Positions 6,557 through 15,708 of a stretch of 64,000 nucleotides of DNA are shown here, piece after piece. Source of the stretch: Geodermatophilus ruber (GTDB taxonomy: Bacteria > Actinomycetota > Actinomycetes > Mycobacteriales > Geodermatophilaceae); contig NZ_FOSW01000004.1 of assembly GCF_900114385.1 (NCBI RefSeq), forward strand, positions 62,001 to 126,000. The letters are read 5' to 3'. Numbering within the stretch: position 1 is the stretch's first letter; each line of letters starts with the position of its first letter. Position numbers and translations under genes: made by a program. Under the pieces are notes generated by a model. The model saw only the letters and a program-made list of their open reading frames with translations. It did no database searches and was not told the DNA's origin.

Positions 6557-9500
6557 TCATACACCGAGTCGGTCCCGCAGGCTCTCGATTCCAGCCTGCA
6601 GGTTGTCATGCCGGATCACGAGGACGCTGTAGCCCCTATCGCGCAGTTTCCGCCGCTTCTCCGCGTCGTCCGCCGCGATGGTGGGGTCATCGTGGACTCC
6701 GCCGTCGAGCAGGACCGCGAGGTTGAGCCCCTCGCCCTGCCAGTGCAGGTCAGCCTCCGCGACCGGGCTGGCGGGGGGAAGGCCAATGTGTGCGGCGGTC
6801 GGCGCGGGGAGCCGCGCGTCCTTGATGGCCTGCACCATCCACTTCTCGGTCCGGGACGCGTACTCGGTAAGGATGACGTCCCAGTCTCCCGAGGTGTCCT
6901 GCGCGGTGATCGTCGCGCCGCGAGCGTTGGCCGCGAAGAACGGGATGACCAACGTGCGGTCGAGGTACTCATGGTTCCACTGGTTGTAGAAGGTCCGCAG
7001 GCACTCGTAGCAGGAGTCGAGGCACGCGTCGGGCTGGTCGGTGCCGTCGGCGTTGCTGTGGAGCATGTCGAGGGCTTTGGCCGCCAGGGCCTGCCAGGTC
7101 TCCGGAACGGCGACCCGGTCGACGACCCCGACGCCGCCCTCGTCCATCTCGTAGATGAGGATCCGGCGACCGGTCGGCTTGGTTTCACCCTCCGGGTGCG
7201 GGAAGACGTGCCCGGACAGTTCACCGAGTTCGACGCCGAAGTGCGTGCCGATAGCCGCCATGAGGGCGTAGGTCAACGTGTGCGCGTACTTCTCGGCATC
7301 GGCTCCGTCCGGCGCGACCACGTCGAGGAGCAGCATGTCGTGGCGTCCCTCGGTGAACAGGACGACGTTATCCAGCAGATTCTCGGTGGCCGGGTGGCAT
7401 TCCTTGCCCGTGTTGAAGTGCTCGGCGTCGGGGTTCCAGGTGCGACAGCGGGTGCACAGACTGAACTGCTCGTCGCTGCGCTGCAGCCCGGTGTTCGCCT
7501 GGACCAGGTGGCCGAGGTGGGCGTAAGTGGCCGCCAGAGGGCTGCCTTCGCTGGGCGTGATGTCCCGCTTGCTTACCCCCAGGGGCGGCAGGCGGTAGCC
7601 GGTGGCGATGCGGTAGCCCTGCCGGAGACGCTCCTCGCTGTCTGCCCCGACGTTGTCCCGCTGCACCGCGTAGGCGTCGGTGATCGGCATTGCGGCCCGG
7701 AAGGTCTTGGCCTCCACGAGGGGTCGGTCGCACTGGGGACAGCGAGTGCTGGCCACGGCTTGCGCCTTAGTCAGGTAGGCGCCGCAGGAGCAGAAGTGGA
7801 GTTCGTCGGTGACGGCCTGGGTGTCACGTCCGAACGATGCCTTCGTGACCACGTAGCGGTTGCCGAGGTGGTAGATCGAGTTGCCGGGGGCGAACTCGCG
7901 GAGCGCGATGGCCCGAGACCGCACGCGGGCCTGTTCTCGGTTGTTGAACCGCAGGAGGACTGCCTGCCGAGGAAAGGCGTAGGTGGGCAAGAAGCCGCGC
8001 TGGGCGAGCCAGGCCAGGGGGTAATAGTCCCCGGTCCCTTCGCGGATCTTGCGACGGATGGTCTCGATGGCGTCCCGGCGCCGCTTCTCTGACCCGTCCA
8101 GGCCCGTGGCGTCGCCCTTGGCGTTGAGTTGGTCGAGTTCGATCTTCAGTTCGTTGGCGTAAGTGACGAGCGCCGCCATCTCGCGGTCGAGCGCGGAAAC
8201 GAAGCCGTCGACGATCTCCGCGACGAGGGCGTCGGTGACGGCCACGGCGGTGGCGAAGACGTCCGCGAACGCGGCCCTCCCACGATCGATCAGCGTCGCC
8301 CGGTTGGCTTCGATGAACTGCTTGAGGGTGGCCCGGTAGGCGTCGGTGAGTCCGCCGGTGGCGTCGTCGAGTCGAACCCAGGACGTCAGAGTGTCGGGGA
8401 AGTCTTCGTCCCGGGCTCCGAGGATGAGGGCGTTGAGGTGGGACCGCAGCAGCGCCTCATTGTCGAGGAGGAACCGCGGCGCGGCGATCTTTCCGGCGAC
8501 GATCCGCTCGGGGCGCTTGAAGAAGTATTGGTCGTGGGTGCCGCTGCGTCCCTGGGCGCTGCAGAAGGTCACGACGGTGGAGGGCTGGGCGGCACGTCCG
8601 GCCCGGCCCTGCCGTTGCGCGTAGTTCGCCGGGGACGGTGGGACGTTACGCATGTACACGGCGGACAGGGACCCGATGTCCACACCCAGTTCCATCGTCG
8701 GGGTGCAGACCAGGACGTTCAGATCGTCCTTGGGATTCTTGAAGCGGGTCTCGATTGTCTTGCGCTGGTCCCCGTCGAGGGAGCCGGTGTGCTCGAACGC
8801 CTCGATGCGCATCGCAGATCCGAGGGGGGCGGTGTAGGCGTTGCGGAAGAAGTCGTCGCGCCCAGGCCGGTCCTCTACGAGGGCGACGCGGACGCAGCGC
8901 GGGCAGTGCCGGACCCGGGTGAAGATCCAGCGGGCGGCACAGCGGGGGCAGCGGTATCCGACGGGTGCCTTGGGGAGCCAGTAGCGCAAGCGCTCTTCGT
9001 TGAGCACGAGGCCCGGGCTGTGGGCCCGGAGGAACTGGTAGCGCGTGAGGAAGTCCCGTGCCTCGCGGATGAGCCGCTTGACGTCGGCGCTTGCGATGCC
9101 GTTGGTGGGATCGATCTCGCGGCGGAGCCACCGGGTCAGTGCGGTGGTCTGCGGCGCGTCAGAGCCGTCCGGGTTCTCCTTGCCCGCTAGGCGCCGAACC
9201 TCGACCACACGCCTTTGCTCGGCCCGCTCATCGAAGACAACTCGACGCATCGGAAAGTCCGGGCTGCCGTGGAAGTAGCAGGCGTCGCTGATCTGATCGA
9301 GGACGTCGGTGCGGAACTTGTTCGGGTCGCTGAACGCGGACGCGGGCCCCTGCTCCTCGTTGTCGCTGATCATGGCCCGTTGGCGGCGGATGACGTCGAG
9401 GATCGTGCGGAGCAGGTCCATGACCAGATCCGGGTTGGTGTCCCCGTAGGCCCGCAGGAACGCTCCGACCTCCGGATCGGATTGCAGTCTGGGGAGGACC

Positions 9501-11848
9501 AGGTCGGGCTTGAGCATGGCGTAGTCGGCGATGACCAGCCCCGTGTCTTCGAGGTTTGGTTGGGCCTTACGCGGGGCGCCGCTCGTCTCCATGAGCACGC
9601 CCGCCTTCAGGTAGCGGATGTAGCGAGCGCGAGCCTTCGCCTGGTCCGCTTCCGGGTCCAGGCTGGGTGCGTCGGCCTCCAGCGAGGTGAAGCGCGGCAG
9701 CGTCCCTGTGGCCTTCATCGCCTTGAAGGCTTCGTCGGCGACCTCGCCGGTGTCCAGCGCCGTCGCGGGATCGGTCGCCGCCTGGAGGCCCGCGATGACC
9801 GCGCGGCGGAAGTGGAACCGGCGGGACATGGATCGCAGGTGCGCCGCCTGGAACGACGAGTCCTGCTGATTGTCGGTGAACGCCATGACCTGAGGCTTGC
9901 GGTCGGGGTCGAGGTTGTTCAGCATCCCCTCGACGAGGACGTCGGTGGCGGTGGCCCGGCCGACCGTGCCGACCTGGAAGAACTTGTTGTACTCAGAGTT
10001 CTGCCCGTCGTAGCGGACCCCACAGGACGGGCACAGCAGCAACGGCGCGGCCACCATGACCACGTCTCGGATCTCCGGGTGGCCGCAGTTCTCGCCGAGG
10101 GTGCCGCACCGGCCGCACGCCTTCGTGCGGCGCGGCACTGCTCCGTCCCGACCCTTGCGCGGCGTGCCGTCCTTCTTGACGTCCCTCGCGTCGACCGGGA
10201 CGGCGTCTTCGTCCCAGTCGTCGGTCATGACGTACACCGGCAGGCCGTCGTCTCCGGTGGTGAGGAAGTCGCGGGAAGTGAGGGTGGCGCCGTCGTCGGT
10301 GGCGACGTAGTAGTCCTGGCCGCAGGCAGTACAGAAGATGATGGGATACGCCTGGACGTCGGAGACGTGCTCCTCGGCGCACATCGTGCAGGTCGACTGC
10401 CCGCGCTCGGACAGGTGCGGCGGGTCCTCGATGCGCAGGCATCGGGTGACCGGAAGGCCCTGAGAGAAGAACGCGTGCACCTTGGGGGTCAGCAGTCCCA
10501 CCGCGTCGCCCTTGGGCCCCGGCGTCTTCACGGCGGCGGCCAACATCAGTGCCGCCTCGATTTCAGCAGTCGCCTCATCGGTCGACGCGCCGGGCCGAAC
10601 CTGCTCGATGTAGTCCTCGGCCAGGCGCTGCACCGACCGAACCCCCGCCCACATCGCCCGCTCGACCCAGGCCACCGGCAGGCAGGAGCGGACGGCGTCG
10701 GGCGTCGCCGGGCCGTTCAGCAGCGCCGGGGCGAGGACCTCCACGACCTGTGCATCGGTCTCAGCGGCCCGGGCTCGCTCGACGGTTCTTACCGAGACAA
10801 CGGCGTGCGGCAGATGCAGGTCCCCGATGTCGGGATCCCGGGTTTCCGGAGCGCCGTACTGCTCCTGCACCACGTGCTCCGGACTGAAGGTTTCCCCGAA
10901 CAGGTGGCTGGCGAATCCGGCGATGACGCGGGCCGCCTCCGCAGGGTCCCCGGAGTCCACGGTCGCGGACGTGCCGATGCATCGCAGCGTCCCCGTCGTG
11001 CCGGTGCGTTCCTTGAAGCGGCGGACGAGCAGCGCCATATCCGCGCCCTGGCGGCCGGAGTAGGTGTGCATCTCGTCCAGCACGAGGAACTGCAAGCGTC
11101 CGCCCTGGCCGAGCATCTTGAACAGATGCCCGTCCTTGCGCCGGACGAGGGCGTACTCCAGCATCTTGAAGTTCGTGAGCAGGATGTCGCAGCCCTGCGC
11201 GTGCAGGGTGTTGCGGTCGATGACCTCGGAGTCGAACGGCAGTTCGCGACCGGTCAGGGACCGGAAGTCCTTCAGCGCGGCCTCGCTGGTGGCCTTGAGG
11301 TCACCGGTGTAGTTGCAGACCCGCAGTCCGCTGCCCGCGAGTCGCGCGGCGAGGTCCTCGTACTGGCTGTTGGCCAGCGCGTTCATCGGATAGATGATCA
11401 CGGCCAGCGGGGAGCGGAAACCCTCGGCCGAGGTTGCGGTGGCGAGTCCGGCCAGTGCCGTGGACACGATCGGGATGTGGAAGGTGAACGACTTGCCGGA
11501 GCCCGTGCCGGTGGTTACCGCCGTGTTGGAGCCGGTGAGTACCTGCCGGAACGCCTGTGTCTGGTGCGCGAACGGCTCGATCGGCGCGGCCGATCGGTCA
11601 CCCGGCTTCTTGGTGAACACGTTCAGCACGCCGGGGTCGAGCACGCCCTCGTTGACCAGCGTCTTGAGCGGGGTTCCTTCGCGGAACGGCTTGGCGATGG
11701 TGAGGAATGGCTCGCGGTAGAGCAGGCGCCCTTCTGTGCGCTTGCTTTCCACCCACTGTTGGATCGCCGGGTTCTTGTAGAACTGGAACGAGTCGACGTA
11801 CTTCGTGTAGTCCTCGCGCAACGACGCCAGCATCGCCAACGGGTGCAT
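6557..11848 (-). CDS. DISARM-like DEAH helicase with DUF1998 and C-terminal nuclease-like domain
   Basis: An SF2 helicase of 1763 residues related to the YprA/DrmA/DruE group. Seen in order: Walker A TTGTGSGKS (112-120); DEMH box (258-261) followed by TYSGRQGADMA; GTSAT (292-296); zinc clusters from about 487 (CTMC, CTACG) to 606 (CPSCG); FTDNQQDSSFQAA (657); a second zinc ribbon CPRC (967); motif VI QRQGRAGR (1078-1085); the DUF1998/MZB region with CLDSC and CYEC (Cys1609-1616); and a C-terminal domain with Asp1700, LLDGGVH (Asp1715, His1719) and a final Lys/Arg-rich helix plus VLVIR strand, like Vsr/DUF559 PD-(D/E)XK nucleases. The helicase and DUF1998 parts correspond to DrmA and DrmB fused. 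Its ATG overlaps the methyltransferase TGA by one base. Likely the DNA-translocating effector of an anti-phage system. Confidence 0.85.
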   Translation of the reverse strand: MHPLAMLASLREDYTKYVDSFQFYKNPAIQQWVESKRTEGRLLYREPFLTIAKPFREGTPLKTLVNEGVLDPGVLNVFTKKPGDRSAAPIEPFAHQTQAFRQVLTGSNTAVTTGTGSGKSFTFHIPIVSTALAGLATATSAEGFRSPLAVIIYPMNALANSQYEDLAARLAGSGLRVCNYTGDLKATSEAALKDFRSLTGRELPFDSEVIDRNTLHAQGCDILLTNFKMLEYALVRRKDGHLFKMLGQGGRLQFLVLDEMHTYSGRQGADMALLVRRFKERTGTTGTLRCIGTSATVDSGDPAEAARVIAGFASHLFGETFSPEHVVQEQYGAPETRDPDIGDLHLPHAVVSVRTVERARAAETDAQVVEVLAPALLNGPATPDAVRSCLPVAWVERAMWAGVRSVQRLAEDYIEQVRPGASTDEATAEIEAALMLAAAVKTPGPKGDAVGLLTPKVHAFFSQGLPVTRCLRIEDPPHLSERGQSTCTMCAEEHVSDVQAYPIIFCTACGQDYYVATDDGATLTSRDFLTTGDDGLPVYVMTDDWDEDAVPVDARDVKKDGTPRKGRDGAVPRRTKACGRCGTLGENCGHPEIRDVVMVAAPLLLCPSCGVRYDGQNSEYNKFFQVGTVGRATATDVLVEGMLNNLDPDRKPQVMAFTDNQQDSSFQAAHLRSMSRRFHFRRAVIAGLQAATDPATALDTGEVADEAFKAMKATGTLPRFTSLEADAPSLDPEADQAKARARYIRYLKAGVLMETSGAPRKAQPNLEDTGLVIADYAMLKPDLVLPRLQSDPEVGAFLRAYGDTNPDLVMDLLRTILDVIRRQRAMISDNEEQGPASAFSDPNKFRTDVLDQISDACYFHGSPDFPMRRVVFDERAEQRRVVEVRRLAGKENPDGSDAPQTTALTRWLRREIDPTNGIASADVKRLIREARDFLTRYQFLRAHSPGLVLNEERLRYWLPKAPVGYRCPRCAARWIFTRVRHCPRCVRVALVEDRPGRDDFFRNAYTAPLGSAMRIEAFEHTGSLDGDQRKTIETRFKNPKDDLNVLVCTPTMELGVDIGSLSAVYMRNVPPSPANYAQRQGRAGRAAQPSTVVTFCSAQGRSGTHDQYFFKRPERIVAGKIAAPRFLLDNEALLRSHLNALILGARDEDFPDTLTSWVRLDDATGGLTDAYRATLKQFIEANRATLIDRGRAAFADVFATAVAVTDALVAEIVDGFVSALDREMAALVTYANELKIELDQLNAKGDATGLDGSEKRRRDAIETIRRKIREGTGDYYPLAWLAQRGFLPTYAFPRQAVLLRFNNREQARVRSRAIALREFAPGNSIYHLGNRYVVTKASFGRDTQAVTDELHFCSCGAYLTKAQAVASTRCPQCDRPLVEAKTFRAAMPITDAYAVQRDNVGADSEERLRQGYRIATGYRLPPLGVSKRDITPSEGSPLAATYAHLGHLVQANTGLQRSDEQFSLCTRCRTWNPDAEHFNTGKECHPATENLLDNVVLFTEGRHDMLLLDVVAPDGADAEKYAHTLTYALMAAIGTHFGVELGELSGHVFPHPEGETKPTGRRILIYEMDEGGVGVVDRVAVPETWQALAAKALDMLHSNADGTDQPDACLDSCYECLRTFYNQWNHEYLDRTLVIPFFAANARGATITAQDTSGDWDVILTEYASRTEKWMVQAIKDARLPAPTAAHIGLPPASPVAEADLHWQGEGLNLAVLLDGGVHDDPTIAADDAEKRRKLRDRGYSVLVIRHDNLQAGIESLRDRLGV

Positions 11849-14800
11849 CAGCGCACTCCCCCGATCTCCTCGAACGCTTCGAGGCGCAGCCGCTTTGAGC
11901 GGTATTCCCCGATGGTGTCGTCCCGCTCCTCAATCTTCCTGAGCAGGTCGAAATGGTCCAGCACGGTCTCGTATTCCATCAGGGTTAGGCCGTAAGCACG
12001 GGCGACATGTGCGTCAACCTTGGCGTCCAGCCATTCCCGTTCCTTCGCAGTCCAGACCTGAACGGGCCATCCCGTCAGATCGGCCAGGGCCTGGGAGGTG
12101 ATGGACAGTGTCGCGGCGAGCCCCTCCACCTCGGGACTGATCATGCGCGGAGGCGGAGCCGCGCACTGCGACACGATCCAAGGCGTGACGTGACCTCCTG
12201 GCATGTGGATCCGCACAAGGAAGTCGAACACCATCGAGTTGAACAGCGCCGTAAGGCGAAGGGCGTGCTCCGGTGCGACGGAGATGACGGGAAGCGTATC
12301 CGTGGCTGGATACCGTCCTAGAAGTGCAGTGCGCATGATGCGGCGGTCAGTCCATGGACGGCCGATGTCCCGTATAGCGATCAGCCAGTGCTCACCGGCA
12401 ATCTGCTCCAGTCGAGCATTGACGATATCCGCGTGCATCCAGTAGCGCGGTTGAACCTCGAACCGAACGTCAGCGTGTTGCGTCTCCGTGACTCGGGGGA
12501 TGTCGGGCTTCTTCCCATACTTGTTTGCGCCTCGATACCCCTCGAAAGTGCGCGCCCGATGGTCCCACCGGTTCGCCATCTGACCTTCATAGACCGGTAT
12601 CGCGACGCGACCGTCCGAACGCCGGAAGACCTTGTCTGCGCCAAGGCCGTAGCCGTCCGCGAACAACGCCTCCTCGCGAAGTAGCCAACCCTTCCGACGC
12701 GCGATCGTGGAGTTGAACATATCGCTTAGCCGGATACCCCATGGATTGAGGCCGCCGACGTCGCTGAAGTCCAGAGTCTCCCACCGCTTCTGCAGTTCCA
12801 ACGCCAAGTCGATCTCGTCGACCCGCGAAGTGGACGGCAGTGTCCGAGTGCGCGGCGCAAAGGCAGCGAGGTCCGCCCGCGGCCATTCACGGTAGGCAGC
12901 GGTCGATGCCTTCTCGACCCCGAAGTTCAGCATGGCCGCACGCATGGTCGGGGCGGTCGGGGCATGTGGCCGGAGCACCAGGACGCAGAAGCGCTCGACG
13001 GCAGCCACCACGGGGAACACGCGAGCACCCGAGGGGCTGGCGTTGACGATGTCGGTGACTTCGTGGACGCGGTTGTCCTCCAGCACGCGCTGCCAGACGC
13101 GTGACTGCGCCTGGTCGACGGCGATGCCTGTCTTGACGATGAGCCCGGCATGGCCACTGTTCGCTGCCGCAACCTCGGTGAACAGCACGTAGGTGTTCGT
13201 CTTCCCCGTGGTTCGGGTGAACCGCCCGGATGTTTTCGCGAAGTGCGCGAAGCGTTCCTTCGTCGCCTTGTAGGTCAACCAGCGGGAGTGGAGGCTGGGG
13301 TTGGATGCCTCAAGGGCTCCGATGGCATCCCCCCGATGCTCGCTGGTCATCGCTGCGATATGGGGAGCGGCCTGCGCGAAGAACTCTTGCTCAATGCTCG
13401 CGGTTTCTTCCCAGGGCGGGTTTCCGATGACCAGGTCGAAGCCGCCCTGCGCACGGGCCTCGGGAAAGGCGAGGGGCCAGTGCAGCGGATTGAGGTCCTC
13501 GACGATCCGCGCCGCCTTCGCGGTGAGTTCGGCCTCGGCGCTGGAGTTAACGGCCTGCTGGTAGTCCGAGGTGGTCGGCGCGCGGCCGAACTCGGCCGTC
13601 CAGAAGAAGGCGGCCGTCCACAAGTCGGCGGCCTTCTTCCACTTGGCGTACTCATCGCTGTCGCGCCACTTGACGTACGCCCGTTGCTTGGCGCGGACGT
13701 CCGCGTAGGTGTGCTCCGTGGCCGTGAGCGCGAAAGGCGGCTTGAGGTCTGGGTCGACCTTGGCAAGGGCGAACAGCGCGTCGTCGGCGTCAACAGCGGC
13801 GGCGAGGAACGCGTTATTCCGGTTCTTCGCGGTCGTGAGCATCGCCTTGTCGTCCTTGTCGGCCGCTTTGAACTCGTAGGCGGCGGATGGGATCTCGTTC
13901 GGGATGTCTAGGAGCGGCCAGCCAACGAGGGCGTCGCCGCAGACGATGTGGGTGTCAAGGAAGGACAGGGGTTCGTCCGGGACGATGCAGTGGATCCAGA
14001 GGGCGACCTTGGCCAGTTCGACCGCGAACGGGTCCTTATCGACGCCGTAGATGCAGTGTTGGAGTACCGCGCGACGGGCGTGGGTGAGGTCGATGTCGCG
14101 GGGCTCGTGGGGCTGGCTGCGGGCCTTGGCCAGGGCGTAGGCGATGCGGTCGAGCGCTCCGACCAAGATGGCGGCGGAGCCGCAGGCTGGGTCGACGATC
14201 TTGAGGGAGAGCAGCGCCTCGGCCTGGGCCTGCGGATCCGGTCCGGCCTCGGCGAGCCGCTGGTCGATCAGAGGGTCGAGGCTGCGGGCCAGCAGCAGGT
14301 CGACCAGGTCGGTGGGGGTGTAGTAACTGGCCAGGTCAGAGCGTTCGACGCTCAGCGGCGCCAGGTATGCCTGCCCGGCGGGGACGACGCGACCGTCCAC
14401 CGCGGTGGCCTGCTCGGCGATGGTGAGGGTGTAGTCGAGGAGGGATTCGTAGACGGTGCCGAGTTCCTCGACGCCGAGGTTGCGGTAGTCGACGTGCATG
14501 GGGACACGGCCGACGTGGACGGTGGTGAGTGCCCGGATCGCGTCAAGGGTTGCCTTGTTCGAGCAGCGCGCCCGGCCGGTCAGCGGGGTGCGGGCGAGGT
14601 CGAACAGTTGCCCGTTGTAGGGATAGACGCCGACGGTGGCGGCGAGTGCCTCGTCGCCGAAGATTCGGAAGGTGGTCTTGAGACCCTCCCAGAGGTCCTG
14701 GCGGCGGGGCTCGGCGTCGTCGGCTTCGGCGCGGGCACGCAGCGCGGTCAGCGAGTACGTCTCGTCGTAGAGCGGGTTGGCCTGCTTGAGCATGCCGCGC

Positions 14801-15708
14801 TGCTCGGCGAACAGCAGAAACAGCACCCGGTAGAGAACGGTGAGCAGTTCGCGGTGGAAGTCCCGGCCATGGTCGGGGTGTTCGCCCAGGTCGTGGCGAA
14901 GCCCGGGTGTGGCGTCGAGCAAGCCGTTGGCCAGGGTTTCCAGGGCCTCGCGGACCTGGGGTTGGAGGCGCTTGCCCGCGGCCACACCGGCGTCGAGCGC
15001 CTGCTCGTAGGACTTCTCCAAGAGGGTGAGGTGGTCACCGTCGCTGGTCTGCTCGGTGAGGGGTCGGAAGCGGCTGGCGTGGGTGAGGCGCCACAGGGCG
15101 AGGAAGTCCGCGTGGCTGGCGCCCTCGAAGATGGCGGCGAGGTCGAACTCGACGTAGCCCCGGGTCCGGGTGTGGTGGTAGTCCCGCATAAGACGCAGGA
15201 CGCGGCCGTTGCTGAGCATGCCCCAGCGGACGGGCACGTTGTTGAGGTAGCCCTGCAGTTCCTCGTGGGGGCTGCGGTGACGGGGGCCGCGCTCGTCGAG
15301 GTCCAGATCGGGCACGAGGTGGATCGGTGGGGCGGCGTGGCCGCGCCAGCCGAGGTGGCTGATCGGCCAGGTGTCTCCGCCCGCGGTCAGGCGCGAGCGC
15401 TGGTAGACGGGGTCGAAGCCGAGCAGATTCAGCAGCGGCAGCAGGAGCCGCTCGCGCAGCCGGGAGACGTCCATGCCGCGCGCCAACTCGTCGCTGTAGG
15501 CGCTCCATAGGGCCTGGCCGGTGCGGAAGGCGGCGTCGAAGTCGCTGTCGTGCTGGGCGCGCGTGGGCGGTGCGCCGTCGGCGTTGGTGAACGTCGCGAT
15601 GTCGGCGAGGAAGCGAGGGTCGCCGTCGACGACCGGCTGGCGGAGCGCGTCGGTAAAGACGTCCCCGAGGAGCCCTCCGGAGGTGTGGATCAGGCTGATG
15701 TCGGTCAT
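11848..15708 (-). CDS. DrmMI-like N6-adenine DNA methyltransferase
   Basis: A large class I DNA methyltransferase (1286 residues) of the Eco57I/PglX/DrmMI type. It shows motif I DPACGSAAILV at about residue 506, CIYGVDKDPFAVELAKVALW downstream (motif II-III area), and the adenine-type motif IV NPPW at about 763 (FDLVIGNPPWEE). The N-terminal 400 residues include GMLSNGRVLRLMRDY, usual in these enzymes, and the C-terminal third is probably target recognition. No clear PD-(D/E)XK nuclease is visible. The frame opens at 15789, but the ATG at 15708 overlaps the helicase stop as ATGA, so translation is coupled. It probably marks host DNA so that the linked helicases spare it; the recognition site cannot be read from sequence. 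Length and type match drmMI of class 1 DISARM. Confidence 0.87.
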   Translation of the reverse strand: MTDISLIHTSGGLLGDVFTDALRQPVVDGDPRFLADIATFTNADGAPPTRAQHDSDFDAAFRTGQALWSAYSDELARGMDVSRLRERLLLPLLNLLGFDPVYQRSRLTAGGDTWPISHLGWRGHAAPPIHLVPDLDLDERGPRHRSPHEELQGYLNNVPVRWGMLSNGRVLRLMRDYHHTRTRGYVEFDLAAIFEGASHADFLALWRLTHASRFRPLTEQTSDGDHLTLLEKSYEQALDAGVAAGKRLQPQVREALETLANGLLDATPGLRHDLGEHPDHGRDFHRELLTVLYRVLFLLFAEQRGMLKQANPLYDETYSLTALRARAEADDAEPRRQDLWEGLKTTFRIFGDEALAATVGVYPYNGQLFDLARTPLTGRARCSNKATLDAIRALTTVHVGRVPMHVDYRNLGVEELGTVYESLLDYTLTIAEQATAVDGRVVPAGQAYLAPLSVERSDLASYYTPTDLVDLLLARSLDPLIDQRLAEAGPDPQAQAEALLSLKIVDPACGSAAILVGALDRIAYALAKARSQPHEPRDIDLTHARRAVLQHCIYGVDKDPFAVELAKVALWIHCIVPDEPLSFLDTHIVCGDALVGWPLLDIPNEIPSAAYEFKAADKDDKAMLTTAKNRNNAFLAAAVDADDALFALAKVDPDLKPPFALTATEHTYADVRAKQRAYVKWRDSDEYAKWKKAADLWTAAFFWTAEFGRAPTTSDYQQAVNSSAEAELTAKAARIVEDLNPLHWPLAFPEARAQGGFDLVIGNPPWEETASIEQEFFAQAAPHIAAMTSEHRGDAIGALEASNPSLHSRWLTYKATKERFAHFAKTSGRFTRTTGKTNTYVLFTEVAAANSGHAGLIVKTGIAVDQAQSRVWQRVLEDNRVHEVTDIVNASPSGARVFPVVAAVERFCVLVLRPHAPTAPTMRAAMLNFGVEKASTAAYREWPRADLAAFAPRTRTLPSTSRVDEIDLALELQKRWETLDFSDVGGLNPWGIRLSDMFNSTIARRKGWLLREEALFADGYGLGADKVFRRSDGRVAIPVYEGQMANRWDHRARTFEGYRGANKYGKKPDIPRVTETQHADVRFEVQPRYWMHADIVNARLEQIAGEHWLIAIRDIGRPWTDRRIMRTALLGRYPATDTLPVISVAPEHALRLTALFNSMVFDFLVRIHMPGGHVTPWIVSQCAAPPPRMISPEVEGLAATLSITSQALADLTGWPVQVWTAKEREWLDAKVDAHVARAYGLTLMEYETVLDHFDLLRKIEERDDTIGEYRSKRLRLEAFEEIGGVR

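Noticed and set aside
9215-11995. A 926-codon open frame on the plus strand inside the helicase gene
   Set aside because: It is antisense to the helicase motifs (Walker A, DEMH, MZB) and has no recognisable domain. Long antisense frames are expected at this GC content.
11848-15708. Methyltransferase as a stand-alone type IIG restriction-modification enzyme
   Set aside because: No PD-(D/E)XK motif is visible in the N-terminal region, and the gene is coupled to two helicases, so a DISARM-like role fits better.
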